32,024 nucleotides of DNA from Clostridia bacterium (GTDB lineage: Bacteria > Bacillota > Clostridia > Oscillospirales > CAG-272), in NCBI GenBank assembly GCA_017621655.1, contig JAGASS010000057.1:1-32024 (forward strand), written 5' to 3'. A program made the translations under genes and the position numbers. Shown one piece after another: positions 15,303 through 24,244 of the stretch. Positions within the stretch are counted from its first letter, which is position 1. Every line of letters begins with the position of its first letter. Under the pieces are notes generated by a model, which was given only the letters and a program-made list of their open reading frames with translations, was not told the origin of the DNA and did no database searches.

Positions 15303-17051
15303 ATGAAAAGCTTTGTAAGACTATTAAAATGTGTAAGGGAGTTTAAGCTCCCTGCGATACTGACGCTCATTTTCATAATGGGCGAGGCGGTTATCGAGGT
15401 ATTTATTCCCGCGATAACGAAGGACCTTATTAATGAAATAGAGCGCGGCGGCGCAGATATGAACGATATACTCAAGCACGGACTTACTCTCGTGCTTATG
15501 GCTATGCTGTCGCTTCTCTGCGGCGGAATCGCGGCTGTGACCTGTGCCAAGGCATCAGCGGGCTTCTCGCGCAATATTCGCCACGATATGTTCAATAAGA
15601 TCCAGGATTTCTCCTTTGAGAATATAGACAAATTCTCATCTTCGTCTCTCGTTACGAGAATGACGACCGACGTAAGCTATGCGCAGATGTCGTTTATGAT
15701 GCTTATCAGAATCGCTATCCGCGCCCCTATGCTTCTTATATTCTCGATAATTATGGCGTTCAGAGAGGGTAAGGATCTTGCGATGACCTTCGTCGTCGTA
15801 ATTCCTGTCCTCGCGTTCGGACTCTTTATGGTAGCGCGTCACGCGATGCCTGCTTTCCGCCGTGTTTTCAAGAAGTACGATCGTCTTAACGAGTCTATCG
15901 AGGAAAACGTGCGCGGAATGAGAGTCGTTAAGGGCTTTTCGCGTCAGGAGTACGAAAAGGAAAAGTTCAACCGTGCAGCCGAGGACATCTGCCGCGACTT
16001 TACGAAGGCAGAGAGGATCGTTGCGCTCAATACTCCGATAATGCAGCTTTGTATGCATTTCAACCTCATCTTCATACTTCTTATCGGCTCAAAGATCATT
16101 ATATCCAGTGGCGGAACCTCGCTTGGAATCGGATCGATCTCGATGATGCTCACATACGGTATGCAGGTACTTATGCAGCTTATGATGCTCTCCTCGATAT
16201 TCGTTATGCTTACGATCTCGGGAGAGTCGATACGCCGTATAGGTGAGGTGCTTGAAGAAAAGCCGAAGCTTGAAAGCCCCGCTTCCCCCGTTACCGAGGT
16301 AAAGGACGGCTCTATCGTATTCGATAACGTCTCCTTCAAATATTCGGCGACGGCAGAGAGATTCGCGCTTGAAAACATCAACCTTGATATCAAGTCGGGA
16401 ATGACAGTCGGTATCCTCGGCGGAACGGGATCGTCAAAAACGACGCTCGTTCAGCTTATACCTCGTCTGTATGACACGACCGAGGGAAGCATCAGGATCG
16501 GAGGAGTTGATGTCCGAGAGTACGGACTCAAGGAGCTTCGTGACTCGGTTGCAATGGTGCTTCAGAAGAACCTTCTCTTCTCGGGAACGATAAATGAAAA
16601 CCTACGTTGGGGTAATGAGAATGCGACCGACGAGGAGATCGCCGAAGCGTGTCACCTCGCCTGCGCCGACGAATTCATTGAGAGCTTCCCCGATAAGTAC
16701 GAAACCAAGATAGAGCAGGGAGGTACTAACGTATCCGGCGGACAGAAGCAGCGTCTCTGCATCGCACGCGCGCTTCTTAAAAAACCGAAAATACTTATTC
16801 TCGACGACTCGACGAGTGCAGTCGATACTCATACCGACGCGCTTATCCGTTCGGCATTCGCGCAGTACATTCCCGAAACCACGAAGATAATAATCGCTCA
16901 GCGTGTTTCCTCCGTTCAGGACGCAGACCTTATCCTTATAATGGATAACGGCAAGATCGTAAGCAGCGGCACACACGACGAGCTTTTGACCACAAGCGAG
17001 ATCTACAAGGAAATCTACGAGCAGCAGACGAATGGGGGTGATGAGGAATGA
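15303..17051 (+). CDS. ABC exporter half with degenerate ATP site
   Basis: 582 residues: a six-helix exporter membrane domain (about 1-320) fused to an ATPase domain. Walker A is GGTGSSKT (373-380, Ser where Gly is usual), the signature NVSGGQKQR (476-484) and Walker B LILDD. The catalytic Glu is replaced by Asp502 and the switch His by Gln533 (AQRVSSV). Both substitutions mark the inactive site of heterodimeric exporters such as TM287/288 and BmrCD. The partner, with an intact site, starts inside this gene's stop codon (ATGA overlap). The substrate is unknown; drugs or toxic metabolites are likely given the MarR regulator. Confidence 0.93.
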   Translation: MKSFVRLLKCVREFKLPAILTLIFIMGEAVIEVFIPAITKDLINEIERGGADMNDILKHGLTLVLMAMLSLLCGGIAAVTCAKASAGFSRNIRHDMFNKIQDFSFENIDKFSSSSLVTRMTTDVSYAQMSFMMLIRIAIRAPMLLIFSIIMAFREGKDLAMTFVVVIPVLAFGLFMVARHAMPAFRRVFKKYDRLNESIEENVRGMRVVKGFSRQEYEKEKFNRAAEDICRDFTKAERIVALNTPIMQLCMHFNLIFILLIGSKIIISSGGTSLGIGSISMMLTYGMQVLMQLMMLSSIFVMLTISGESIRRIGEVLEEKPKLESPASPVTEVKDGSIVFDNVSFKYSATAERFALENINLDIKSGMTVGILGGTGSSKTTLVQLIPRLYDTTEGSIRIGGVDVREYGLKELRDSVAMVLQKNLLFSGTINENLRWGNENATDEEIAEACHLACADEFIESFPDKYETKIEQGGTNVSGGQKQRLCIARALLKKPKILILDDSTSAVDTHTDALIRSAFAQYIPETTKIIIAQRVSSVQDADLILIMDNGKIVSSGTHDELLTTSEIYKEIYEQQTNGGDEE

Positions 17052-18994
17052 ACAGACGCGGATCAGCCCATCGCGGCGGCAGAAAAATGAACTTTAAGGC
17101 GCTTGGACGCGTTCTTAAGTTCCTTTTCAAGTGTTACCCCGTTCTTCTCCCCGTTACTGCGTTGTGCATCATTTTTGCATCTGCAGTTGCGTCGGTCCCC
17201 GCAATATTCCAGCAAAAGGTTTTGGCTGTCATCACCGAAAGTGTTGAAAACAAGGTCGCTTGGAGCGAGGCGGCAAAGGAGATATTGCCCCTTATCATCG
17301 CGCTTATCGCCCTTTATGCGCTGTCGCTTGCGGCAGTAACTATTTACACCCAGCTCATGGCGAAGATCACGCAGGGCTTCCTTACAAAGATGCGCTGTAA
17401 GCTCTTCGACGGAATGCAGGATCTGCCACTCAAGTATTTCGACAGCAATAAGCACGGCGACATAATGAGCCATTATACGAACGATATCGATACGCTCCGT
17501 CAGCTCGTTTCGCAGTCGATACCGACTGTGCTTCAGTCGGCAGTCGTAGTCGTTTCGGTGCTTACGATAATGCTATGGTACAGTATCTGGATGACACTCG
17601 TTGTTCTCGCGGGCGTTGCGCTTATAATGTTCCTTTCGGGCAAGATAGGCGGCGGCTCGGCGAAATACTTTATCCGTCAGCAGAAGGCGGTCGGTAAAAA
17701 CGAGGGCTTCGTTCAGGAAATGATGAACGGACAGAAGGTAATCAAGGTCTTTAATCACGAGGAAAAGGCAAAAGAGGACTTCGAAAAGATAAACGAGGAG
17801 CTTTATCAGGATACCTTCCGCGCACATGCTTACGCGAACTGCCTCGGACCGATCATAATGAATATCGGTAACATTCTTTACGTTATCTGTGCAACGGTCG
17901 GCGGTATCTTCCTCGTAAACAATGTCGGTAACCCGAGCTTGCGCGGACTGTTTACTGGTGGCGGTATCATGGCGCTCGGCTTCAGTATCGACGTCGTAGT
18001 ACCTTTCCTTAACATGACGAAGCAGTTTACGGGTAACGTAAATACCTTCTCCCAGCAGATAAACAGTATAGTTATGGGTCTTGCAGGAGCTGAGCGAGTA
18101 TTTGAGCTTATGGATGAGAAGCCGGAGGACGATAACGGATACGTTACCCTCGTCAATGCGGTCATTGACGAAAACGGAAACGCAACGGAAACCGACAAGC
18201 ACACGGGACAGTGGGCTTGGAAGCATCCTCATAGCGACGGTACGCTCACCTATACTCCTCTTCGCGGTGACGTGAGAATGGTTGGTGTAGACTTCGGTTA
18301 CGTCGAGGGCAAGCAGGTGCTTTATGACGTTTCCGTCTACGCAGAGCCGGGACAGAAGGTGGCGTTCGTTGGCGCTACGGGCGCAGGTAAAACTACGATA
18401 ACTAACCTGATAAATCGCTTCTACGATATAGCAGACGGTAAGATCCGTTACGACGGAATCAATATAAACAAGATCAAGAAATCAGACCTCCGCCGTTCGC
18501 TCGGTATCGTTCTTCAGGACGTTAACCTCTTCAGCGGAACGGTAATGGATAATATCCGCTACGGTAAGCTTGACGCGACCGACGAGGAATGTATAGAAGC
18601 CGCAAAGCTTGCAGGTGCAGATGATTTTATCACACGTCTGCCCGACGGCTACAATACAGAGCTCACCAATAACGGCTCTAACCTCTCGCAGGGACAGCGT
18701 CAGCTCATTTCGATCGCACGTGCGGCAGTTGCAGATCCGCCTTGCCTCATTCTCGACGAGGCAACGTCCTCTATCGATACCCGTACCGAGGCGATAGTTC
18801 AGCGCGGTATGGATAAGCTCATGGAGGGCAGAACGGTATTCGTAATTGCTCACCGTCTCTCAACAGTCCGTGATTCCGACGTAATTATGGTCCTCGATAA
18901 GGGACGTATAATCGAGCGCGGTAACCACGAAAAGCTTATAGCGGAGAAGGGAACCTATTACCGTCTCTACACAGGCGCATTCGAGCTTGAATAA
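17048..18994 (+). CDS. ABC exporter half with active ATP site
   Basis: 648 residues, the catalytic partner of the preceding half. After the membrane domain and an insert of about 40 residues rich in charged residues (around ENGNATETDKHTGQWAWKHP) comes a canonical ATPase: Walker A GATGAGKTT, signature NLSQGQRQL, Walker B LILDEATSSID with the catalytic Glu, and switch AHRLSTV. The insert is usual in this partner type. Translation is probably coupled to the upstream gene through the ATGA overlap; a second Met at codon 14 is an alternative start. A terminator follows at 19001. Confidence 0.93.
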   Translation: MNRRGSAHRGGRKMNFKALGRVLKFLFKCYPVLLPVTALCIIFASAVASVPAIFQQKVLAVITESVENKVAWSEAAKEILPLIIALIALYALSLAAVTIYTQLMAKITQGFLTKMRCKLFDGMQDLPLKYFDSNKHGDIMSHYTNDIDTLRQLVSQSIPTVLQSAVVVVSVLTIMLWYSIWMTLVVLAGVALIMFLSGKIGGGSAKYFIRQQKAVGKNEGFVQEMMNGQKVIKVFNHEEKAKEDFEKINEELYQDTFRAHAYANCLGPIIMNIGNILYVICATVGGIFLVNNVGNPSLRGLFTGGGIMALGFSIDVVVPFLNMTKQFTGNVNTFSQQINSIVMGLAGAERVFELMDEKPEDDNGYVTLVNAVIDENGNATETDKHTGQWAWKHPHSDGTLTYTPLRGDVRMVGVDFGYVEGKQVLYDVSVYAEPGQKVAFVGATGAGKTTITNLINRFYDIADGKIRYDGININKIKKSDLRRSLGIVLQDVNLFSGTVMDNIRYGKLDATDEECIEAAKLAGADDFITRLPDGYNTELTNNGSNLSQGQRQLISIARAAVADPPCLILDEATSSIDTRTEAIVQRGMDKLMEGRTVFVIAHRLSTVRDSDVIMVLDKGRIIERGNHEKLIAEKGTYYRLYTGAFELE

Positions 18995-19000
18995 ATGGAA

Positions 19001-19030
19001 AAACACCACTCATCAGAGTGGTGTTTTTTG
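19001..19030 (+). terminator. Terminator of the exporter operon
   Basis: An 11-bp stem (AAACACCACTC with GAGTGGTGTTT, loop ATCA) that runs into a T-tract. Confidence 0.92.
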
Positions 19031-19071
19031 GTGGCGTGAGCGTTTGAAGGTTTTGAATATAGGGAACGTGG

Positions 19072-19104
19072 TATTGCGGTGAGCCGAGAACGTCGCACCC
19101 TACA
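19072..19104. repeat. Diverged copy of the 14584-14610 repeat arm
   Basis: Matches 14578-14610 at 28 of 33 positions, including GTATTGCGG at one end and ACGTCGC and CCCTAC at the other. Only one arm is present here. It lies in a 650-bp gap between the exporter terminator and PFOR that otherwise holds hairpins and one small ORF. Confidence 0.7.
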
Positions 19105-19184
19105 CACTCTTATTCTGAGGTTTACCTCTTAGATACCCTCTCCCAAAGGGCGAGGTAATATACGTGGTGAAGTTTCCTTAAATC

Positions 19185-19262
19185 AAAAGAGGTTTCCAAA
19201 GGAGAAAACGTGCAAAAATCGTGTTCGATTTTTGCCGGTTGTCTCCTTGGCGTGTTTCTTTT
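19185..19262. repeat. Nested foldback structure
   Basis: Three tiers of inverted repeats share one centre: AAAAGA with TCTTTT (outer), CCAAAGGAGA with TCTCCTTGG (middle, one bulge) and a perfect 10-bp stem GCAAAAATCG with CGATTTTTGC (19212-19235). No gene is visible. It looks like a small palindromic repeat element. Confidence 0.6.
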
Positions 19263-19264
19263 GT

Positions 19265-19292
19265 AACTTTTCTTACACGAGTAAGAAAAGTT
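19265..19292. terminator. Symmetrical hairpin, possible bidirectional terminator
   Basis: A 12-bp perfect stem (AACTTTTCTTAC with GTAAGAAAAGTT, loop ACGA), 12 bases beyond the stop codon of the small minus-strand ORF. The T-tract is inside the stem, so terminator function is uncertain. Confidence 0.45.
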
Positions 19293-19304
19293 AGTAAACC
19301 CCCA

Positions 19305-19406
19305 TTACAAAATCACAACAAACCCTATTCCGCTCGCAATAACTATCCCCGCAGCAAACAGTCCAATAAACAACCCAATAGCAAATTTGACAATAAAATC
19401 CCTCAT
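19305..19406 (-). CDS. 33-residue single-pass membrane protein
   Basis: A short ORF beginning MRDFIVKFAIGLFIGLF, with an almost entirely hydrophobic, Gly- and Ile-rich span from residue 5 to the end: one transmembrane helix with a short charged N terminus. GAGGTG lies 6 bases before the ATG. Small hydrophobic peptides of this kind include toxins of type I toxin-antitoxin pairs and small membrane regulators. There is no clear evidence for an antisense RNA here, so the role is unknown. It is isolated between repeats. Confidence 0.55.
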   Translation of the reverse strand: MRDFIVKFAIGLFIGLFAAGIVIASGIGFVVIL

Positions 19407-19431
19407 TTTTACACCTCATAATCTCCGTTTA

Positions 19432-19499
19432 TTTTTCCCGGGTCTACCCGAAAAATCCATTTTTCCCATTCAAATTAAGAATAACGCCATCTTAATTTG
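19432..19499. other. Two hairpins between small ORF and PFOR
   Basis: 19432-19455 is a near-perfect palindrome, CGGGT/ACCCG flanked by T5 and A5, which resembles a bidirectional terminator. 19471-19499 is a 10-bp stem (CAAATTAAGA with TCTTAATTTG, 9-base loop). The remaining bases up to 19570 are AT-rich with no gene seen. Confidence 0.5.
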
Positions 19500-19570
19500 G
19501 TAATACCTCCAAAAATCCCCCGAAAACCCAAAAATATTTTATAAAAAGTCGGAAAAATTCAAAAATCGTA

Positions 19571-19599
19571 TTTACAACTAAGGTTTCTTGTGTTAAAAT
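19571..19599 (+). promoter_or_regulatory. PFOR promoter
   Basis: TTTACA (19571-19576), a 17-base spacer and TAAAAT (19594-19599) preceded by TGT, giving an extended -10. The leader to the ATG is about 75 nt. Confidence 0.75.
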
Positions 19600-19680
19600 A
19601 TAGGGTGGTAAACGGCGGATATGCGCCGATTACCTGTAAGCACATATAAAAAAATATATAAATATATATGGAGGATTATC

Positions 19681-22600
19681 ATGGCAAGAAAAATGATTTC
19701 CATGGATGGTAACAGCGCTGCGGCTCACGTGTCCTACGCGTTTACTGAAGTTGCTGCCATCTACCCCATCACGCCGTCGAGCGTTATGGCGGAGCTGACC
19801 GATTCCTGGTCCGCAACAGGTCTTAAGAACATCATGGGCGATACCGTTAAGGTCGTCGAGATGCAGTCCGAGGCAGGTGCTGCAGGTGCCGTTCACGGCT
19901 CCCTCGCTGCAGGTGCTCTCACTACTACCTTTACCGCATCTCAGGGACTTCTCCTCATGATCCCTAACATGTACAAGATCGCAGGTGAGCTTCTCCCCTC
20001 GGTTATCCATGTTTCGGCTCGTTGCGTAGCTTCCCACGCTCTTAACATTTTCGGAGACCACTCCGACGTTTACGCTTGCCGTCAGACCGGTTACGCTATG
20101 ATGGCTTGTACTAACCCTCAGGAGGTCATGGACCTCGGTGCGGTTTGTCACCTTGCTACCATCAAGGGCAGAGTTCCTTTCCTTAACTTCTTCGACGGCT
20201 TCCGTACCTCTCACGAGATCCAGAAGATCGAAGTATGGGATTACGATGATCTTGCTGAGATGGTCGATAAGGATGCTATCGCTGCTTTCCGTGCTCGCGC
20301 ACTTAACCCCGAGCATCCCGTTCTCCGCGGCTCTGCTGAAAACGGAGATATCTTCTTCCAGCACCGCGAGGCGTGCAACCCCTACTATGACGCTCTTCCT
20401 TCCATCGTTGAAGAGTACATGGACAAGGTCAACGCTAAGATCGGTACCGATTACAAGCCCTTTAACTACTACGGTGCTCCCGATGCTGACCGCGTTATCA
20501 TTGCTATGGGCTCGATCTGCGACGTTATCGAGGAAGTAATCGACTACATGAATGCTAACGGCGAAAAGGTCGGTCTCGTTAAGGTTCGCCTCTACCGTCC
20601 CTTCTGCGCTGATAAGCTCGTTAATGCTATTCCTACTACTGCGAAGAAGATCGCAGTTCTTGACAGAACCAAGGAGCCCGGCTCCCTCGGCGAGCCCCTT
20701 TACCTCGACGTTGTTGCTTCTCTTGCTTCCAAGGGAATTAACGCTAAGGTAGTCGGCGGTCGTTACGGTCTCGGTTCTAAGGATACTCCTCCTCAGTCCG
20801 TATTCGCAGTTTACGAGAACCTTAAGCAGGACGAGCCGAAGGCAAACTTCACCATCGGTATCGTTGACGACGTAACAGGTCTCTCGCTTCCCGAAGTTCC
20901 CGCTCCCGATACTGCTGCTGCAGGTACTGTTTCCTGCAAGTTCTGGGGTCTCGGCGGCGACGGTACTGTCGGTGCAAACAAGAACTCCATCAAGATCATC
21001 GGTGACTATACCGACAAGTTCATTCAGGCATACTTCCAGTATGACTCGAAGAAGACCGGTGGTATCACGATCTCGCACCTCCGCTTCGGCGACAGCAAGA
21101 TCAAGTCTCCTTACTACATCACCAAGGCAAACTTCGTTGCTTGCCACAATCCTTCTTACATGCAGAAGGGCTATAAGATCGTTCAGGACGTTAAGCCGGG
21201 CGGTACCTTCCTTCTTAACTGCCAGTGGAACGCTGAAGAGCTTGAAGCTAACCTCCCTGCAGACGCTAAGAAGTACATTGCAGAAAACAATATCTCCTTC
21301 TATATCGTAAACGCTATCGACAAGGCACGTGAGATCGGTATGGGCAAGCGTACCAATACCATTCTCCAGAGCGCGTTCTTCGCTCTCGCTAACATCATGC
21401 CTATCGATACCGCTATCGAGAAGATGAAGTACATGGCTAAGAAGTCCTACTCCAAGAAGGGCGACGCAGTCGTTGAGATGAACTACAAGGCAATCGATGC
21501 CGGTGTTGACGCACTCGTTAAGGTCGAGGTTCCCGCTTCCTGGAAGAACGCAGTTTGCGATGCTTGCGAAGCAGAAGTAACCGGTGACCGTCCCGAGCTC
21601 GTTAAGTTCGTTAAGACTGTTCTTAACCCCGTTTCCAAGCAGCTCGGTGACACCCTCCCCGTATCCGCATTCAAGGATATGGCAGACGGTACTTATCCTC
21701 AGGGCTCTTCCGCTTACGAGAAGAGAGGCGTTGCAGTTGAGGTTCCCGTATGGAACGCTGACACCTGTGCTAAGTGTAACAAGTGTGCGTACGTATGTCC
21801 TCACGCTACTATCCGTCCCTTCGCTCTTACCGCTGATGAGGTTGCTGCAGCTCCTGCACAGATGAAGAAGGCACCCAAGCCCATCGTTAAGACCGAGTAC
21901 GTTTACACCCTCGCTATTTCTCCTATGGACTGTATGGGATGCGGAGTTTGTATCGGCGTATGTCCTACCAACTCTCTTACCATGGTCGCTAAGGATACTC
22001 AGCTTGCTGAGCAGGAAGTATTCGATTACTGCGTAGCAAACGTAACCGAGAAGGAAGACGTTGCTTCCAACAAGAACGTTATCTCCTCTCAGTATAAGCA
22101 GCCCCTCCTCGAGTTCTCCGGCTCTTGCGCAGGATGTGCTGAGACCTCTTATGCTCGTCTCATCACTCAGCTCTTCGGAGAGAGAATGTACATCTCGAAC
22201 GCAACCGGATGCTCCTCCATTTGGGGTGGCTCTGCTCCTGCAACTCCTTACACCGTAAACAAGGCAAGCGGACGCGGTCCTGCTTGGGGTAACTCCCTCT
22301 TCGAGGATAACGCTGAGCACGGTCTCGGTATCTACCTCGGACAGAAGACCATCCGTAACCGCCTCATCGAGAAGGTTAAGGCACTCGAGACTCCTTGCGA
22401 GAAGTGCAAGGCGATCGTTGACGAGTACCTCAACACCATCGACGACGGCGCAGCAAACGAGAAGGCAACCAAGGCACTCGTTGAGCTTCTTGAGGGCTGG
22501 GCAGCAGAGGGCTGCGAAGCTTCCAAGGAGATCCTCGCAGAAAAGAACTACCTCTCCAAGAAGTCCGTATGGATCTTCGGTGGTGACGGTTGGGCATACG

Positions 22601-23217
22601 ATATCGGCTTCGGCGGTCTCGACCACGTAATCGCTTCGGGCGAGGACGTAAACATCATGGTATTCGATACCGAGGTTTACTCCAACACCGGTGGACAGGC
22701 ATCCAAGGCGTCCAACATCGGTCAGGTTGCACAGTTCGCAGCTGCAGGTAAGGCAATCGGCAAGAAGGATCTTGCTCAGATCGCTATGTCCTACGGTTAC
22801 GTATACGTAGCACAGGTTGCTATGGGTAACGATATGAACCAGACTCTTAAGGCACTCACCGAGGCAGAAGCATATCACGGTCCTTCGATCGTCATCGCTT
22901 ACGCTCCTTGTGAAATGCACGGACTTAAGGGCGGTATGACCAACTGCCAGACCGAAATGAAGAAGGCAGTTGAGGCCGGCTACTGGCAGACCTTCCGTTA
23001 CAATCCTGCACTCAAGGCAGAGGGCAAGAATCCTCTTACCATCGATTGCAAGGAACCCACCGCAAGCTACGTTGACTTCATCAAGAGCGAGAACCGCTAC
23101 AGCCGTCTTGCTAACGCATTCCCGGAAAGAGCCGCAGAGCTCTTCGAGAAGGCAGAGAAGAACGCAAAGGCGAAGTTCGAGCATCTTAAGAAGCTCGAGG
23201 AGCTTTACGGCAAATAA
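19681..23217 (+). CDS. nifJ: Pyruvate:ferredoxin (flavodoxin) oxidoreductase
   Basis: Oxidises pyruvate and CoA to acetyl-CoA and CO2 and reduces ferredoxin, the central step of anaerobic fermentation. 1178 residues, a full-length single-chain enzyme. The N-terminal domain shows the pyruvate and thiamine contacts (IYPITPSS near 28). Two 4Fe-4S clusters are bound by CAKCNKCAYVCP (from Cys696) and CMGCGVCIGVCP (from Cys751); the proximal cluster uses CAGC plus later cysteines. The thiamine diphosphate motif runs from GDGW (968-971) to NTGG (1002-1005). The start at 19681 is fixed by GGAGG 7 bases upstream; a 20-codon in-frame extension has no such site. Codon choice is strongly biased, a sign of high expression. 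Confidence 0.98.
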   Translation: MARKMISMDGNSAAAHVSYAFTEVAAIYPITPSSVMAELTDSWSATGLKNIMGDTVKVVEMQSEAGAAGAVHGSLAAGALTTTFTASQGLLLMIPNMYKIAGELLPSVIHVSARCVASHALNIFGDHSDVYACRQTGYAMMACTNPQEVMDLGAVCHLATIKGRVPFLNFFDGFRTSHEIQKIEVWDYDDLAEMVDKDAIAAFRARALNPEHPVLRGSAENGDIFFQHREACNPYYDALPSIVEEYMDKVNAKIGTDYKPFNYYGAPDADRVIIAMGSICDVIEEVIDYMNANGEKVGLVKVRLYRPFCADKLVNAIPTTAKKIAVLDRTKEPGSLGEPLYLDVVASLASKGINAKVVGGRYGLGSKDTPPQSVFAVYENLKQDEPKANFTIGIVDDVTGLSLPEVPAPDTAAAGTVSCKFWGLGGDGTVGANKNSIKIIGDYTDKFIQAYFQYDSKKTGGITISHLRFGDSKIKSPYYITKANFVACHNPSYMQKGYKIVQDVKPGGTFLLNCQWNAEELEANLPADAKKYIAENNISFYIVNAIDKAREIGMGKRTNTILQSAFFALANIMPIDTAIEKMKYMAKKSYSKKGDAVVEMNYKAIDAGVDALVKVEVPASWKNAVCDACEAEVTGDRPELVKFVKTVLNPVSKQLGDTLPVSAFKDMADGTYPQGSSAYEKRGVAVEVPVWNADTCAKCNKCAYVCPHATIRPFALTADEVAAAPAQMKKAPKPIVKTEYVYTLAISPMDCMGCGVCIGVCPTNSLTMVAKDTQLAEQEVFDYCVANVTEKEDVASNKNVISSQYKQPLLEFSGSCAGCAETSYARLITQLFGERMYISNATGCSSIWGGSAPATPYTVNKASGRGPAWGNSLFEDNAEHGLGIYLGQKTIRNRLIEKVKALETPCEKCKAIVDEYLNTIDDGAANEKATKALVELLEGWAAEGCEASKEILAEKNYLSKKSVWIFGGDGWAYDIGFGGLDHVIASGEDVNIMVFDTEVYSNTGGQASKASNIGQVAQFAAAGKAIGKKDLAQIAMSYGYVYVAQVAMGNDMNQTLKALTEAEAYHGPSIVIAYAPCEMHGLKGGMTNCQTEMKKAVEAGYWQTFRYNPALKAEGKNPLTIDCKEPTASYVDFIKSENRYSRLANAFPERAAELFEKAEKNAKAKFEHLKKLEELYGK

Positions 23218-23239
23218 TCTGCTCTGAATAAGCGATTAA

Positions 23240-23267
23240 CCCCCGACGGGAAACCGTCGGGGGTTTT
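23240..23267 (+). terminator. PFOR terminator
   Basis: A 10-bp GC-rich stem (CCCCCGACGG with CCGTCGGGGG) closed by a GAAA tetraloop and followed by TTTT. Confidence 0.92.
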
Positions 23268-23341
23268 GTGTTGAATTTCAAAAAATTCTAAATAAAATCA
23301 TGTATGTTATATAAAGTTGCGGAATTGTATCGTGATCGTGG

Positions 23342-23370
23342 TGGACTTTAATTAAGATTTGTGCTACAAT
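23342..23370 (+). promoter_or_regulatory. Promoter of the XRE regulator
   Basis: TGGACT (23342-23347), a 17-base spacer and TACAAT (23365-23370), 25 bases before the start codon. Confidence 0.6.
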
Positions 23371-23395
23371 TACTTATAACAAAGGGGGACATACA

Positions 23396-23806
23396 ATGAA
23401 ATTCGAAGAGAAACTGATAGCATTAAGAAAATCAAAAAACTGGTCGCAAGAAGCCCTTGCAGAAAAATTAGGAACAACAAGACAAGCTGTCTCGAGATGG
23501 GAGACGGGAATTACTTTGCCTGATGTTGAAAATTTAAAGAAAATATGTGATGTGTTCTCTGTTAGTGCTGATTATTTGATAAATGATAATGCGGAGGATA
23601 TTGGAAAAAATAAGCACATTGAACGCCAAATCAATACGAGAGCGTATCTTTATCTTGTTTCCGGTGTTACCTGTTTGAGTCTGGCAGTTTTTAATCTGAT
23701 ATACGGAATTAAAAAACAAAATCCGTATTCATTTGTGGCTATGGGTTTAAATTTGACACTGACTGTAGTATTGTTTCGTTTGTTTAGGAATCAAAAATAT
23801 CGGTGA
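23396..23806 (+). CDS. XRE-family regulator with C-terminal membrane segments
   Basis: 136 residues. Residues 1-60 are a typical helix-turn-helix of the Cro/CI type (WSQEALAEKLGTTRQAVSRW). After a short linker come two hydrophobic stretches (about 83-101 and 112-127), so the protein is probably anchored in the membrane with its DNA-binding domain inside. This architecture is common in Clostridia, often with neighbouring transporters, but none is adjacent here. AAAGGGGG lies 9 bases upstream of the ATG. Target genes are unknown. Base composition is somewhat more AT-rich than that of the flanking genes. Confidence 0.88.
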   Translation: MKFEEKLIALRKSKNWSQEALAEKLGTTRQAVSRWETGITLPDVENLKKICDVFSVSADYLINDNAEDIGKNKHIERQINTRAYLYLVSGVTCLSLAVFNLIYGIKKQNPYSFVAMGLNLTLTVVLFRLFRNQKYR

Positions 23807-23865
23807 TAAATAGTGGAACGCAGACGACTGCATAAAATATGATTATCATACTGCACGGCAATTGA

Positions 23866-23900
23866 AAAATCGCAGACGGGATTTCCCGTCTGCGATTTTA
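23866..23900 (+). terminator. Strong terminator after the XRE gene
   Basis: A 15-bp perfect stem (23866-23880 with 23885-23899, loop ATTT) that ends in TTTT. Confidence 0.85.
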
Positions 23901-23934
23901 TGCTTTAAAACAAATGTTGCGAGCTCCATTCTCT

Positions 23935-24039
23935 GCTTCGCCGCCTGCTTGCGGTTTCCAAAATTCTATTCTCGCATTCGCTCGAAGAATTTTGACCGCT
24001 ACGCCAAGATCGCGCTCGCTTCATCCGCCCGCGGCGGCG
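23935..24039. repeat. 105-bp dispersed repeat, copy 1
   Basis: Matches 28046-28150 over the full 105 bp with 4 differences. The centre can fold: CAAAATTCT pairs with AGAATTTTG, and GCGGT with ACCGC outside it. The ends are GC-rich (GCCGCC / GGCGGC). It has no coding sense. It lies in a gap (23901-24244) with no other gene. Confidence 0.9.
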
Positions 24040-24102
24040 GTAAAGACCTTATCTGCGGAAGCATTTCGGCGTCTAAGATGCAAATTGAAGAAATAATATG
24101 AG

Positions 24103-24130
24103 AAAAGCACTTGAATATGCAAGTGCTTTT
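24103..24130. terminator. Bidirectional terminator after the GntR/LacI regulator
   Basis: An 11-bp stem, AAAAGCACTTG with CAAGTGCTTTT. The arms share their GCACTTG core with the tRNA-Trp terminators. It lies downstream of the minus-strand regulator. Confidence 0.8.
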
Positions 24131-24244
24131 TGACTGCTCTGTTTTAGGGCTATTAGCAAGACGAAGATGGCAAAACGTCTTTTTCCCTTGCGAATATCGG
24201 ATCTCAAAGCGGTGCGTTGGCACATTTAGCGTTCCCGGCCATTA

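Noticed and set aside
19630..23184. Open frame of 1,184 codons antisense to the PFOR gene
   Set aside because: It mirrors the PFOR gene almost end to end and follows from its extreme codon bias, which avoids codons that read as stops on the other strand. The encoded protein has no recognisable domain.
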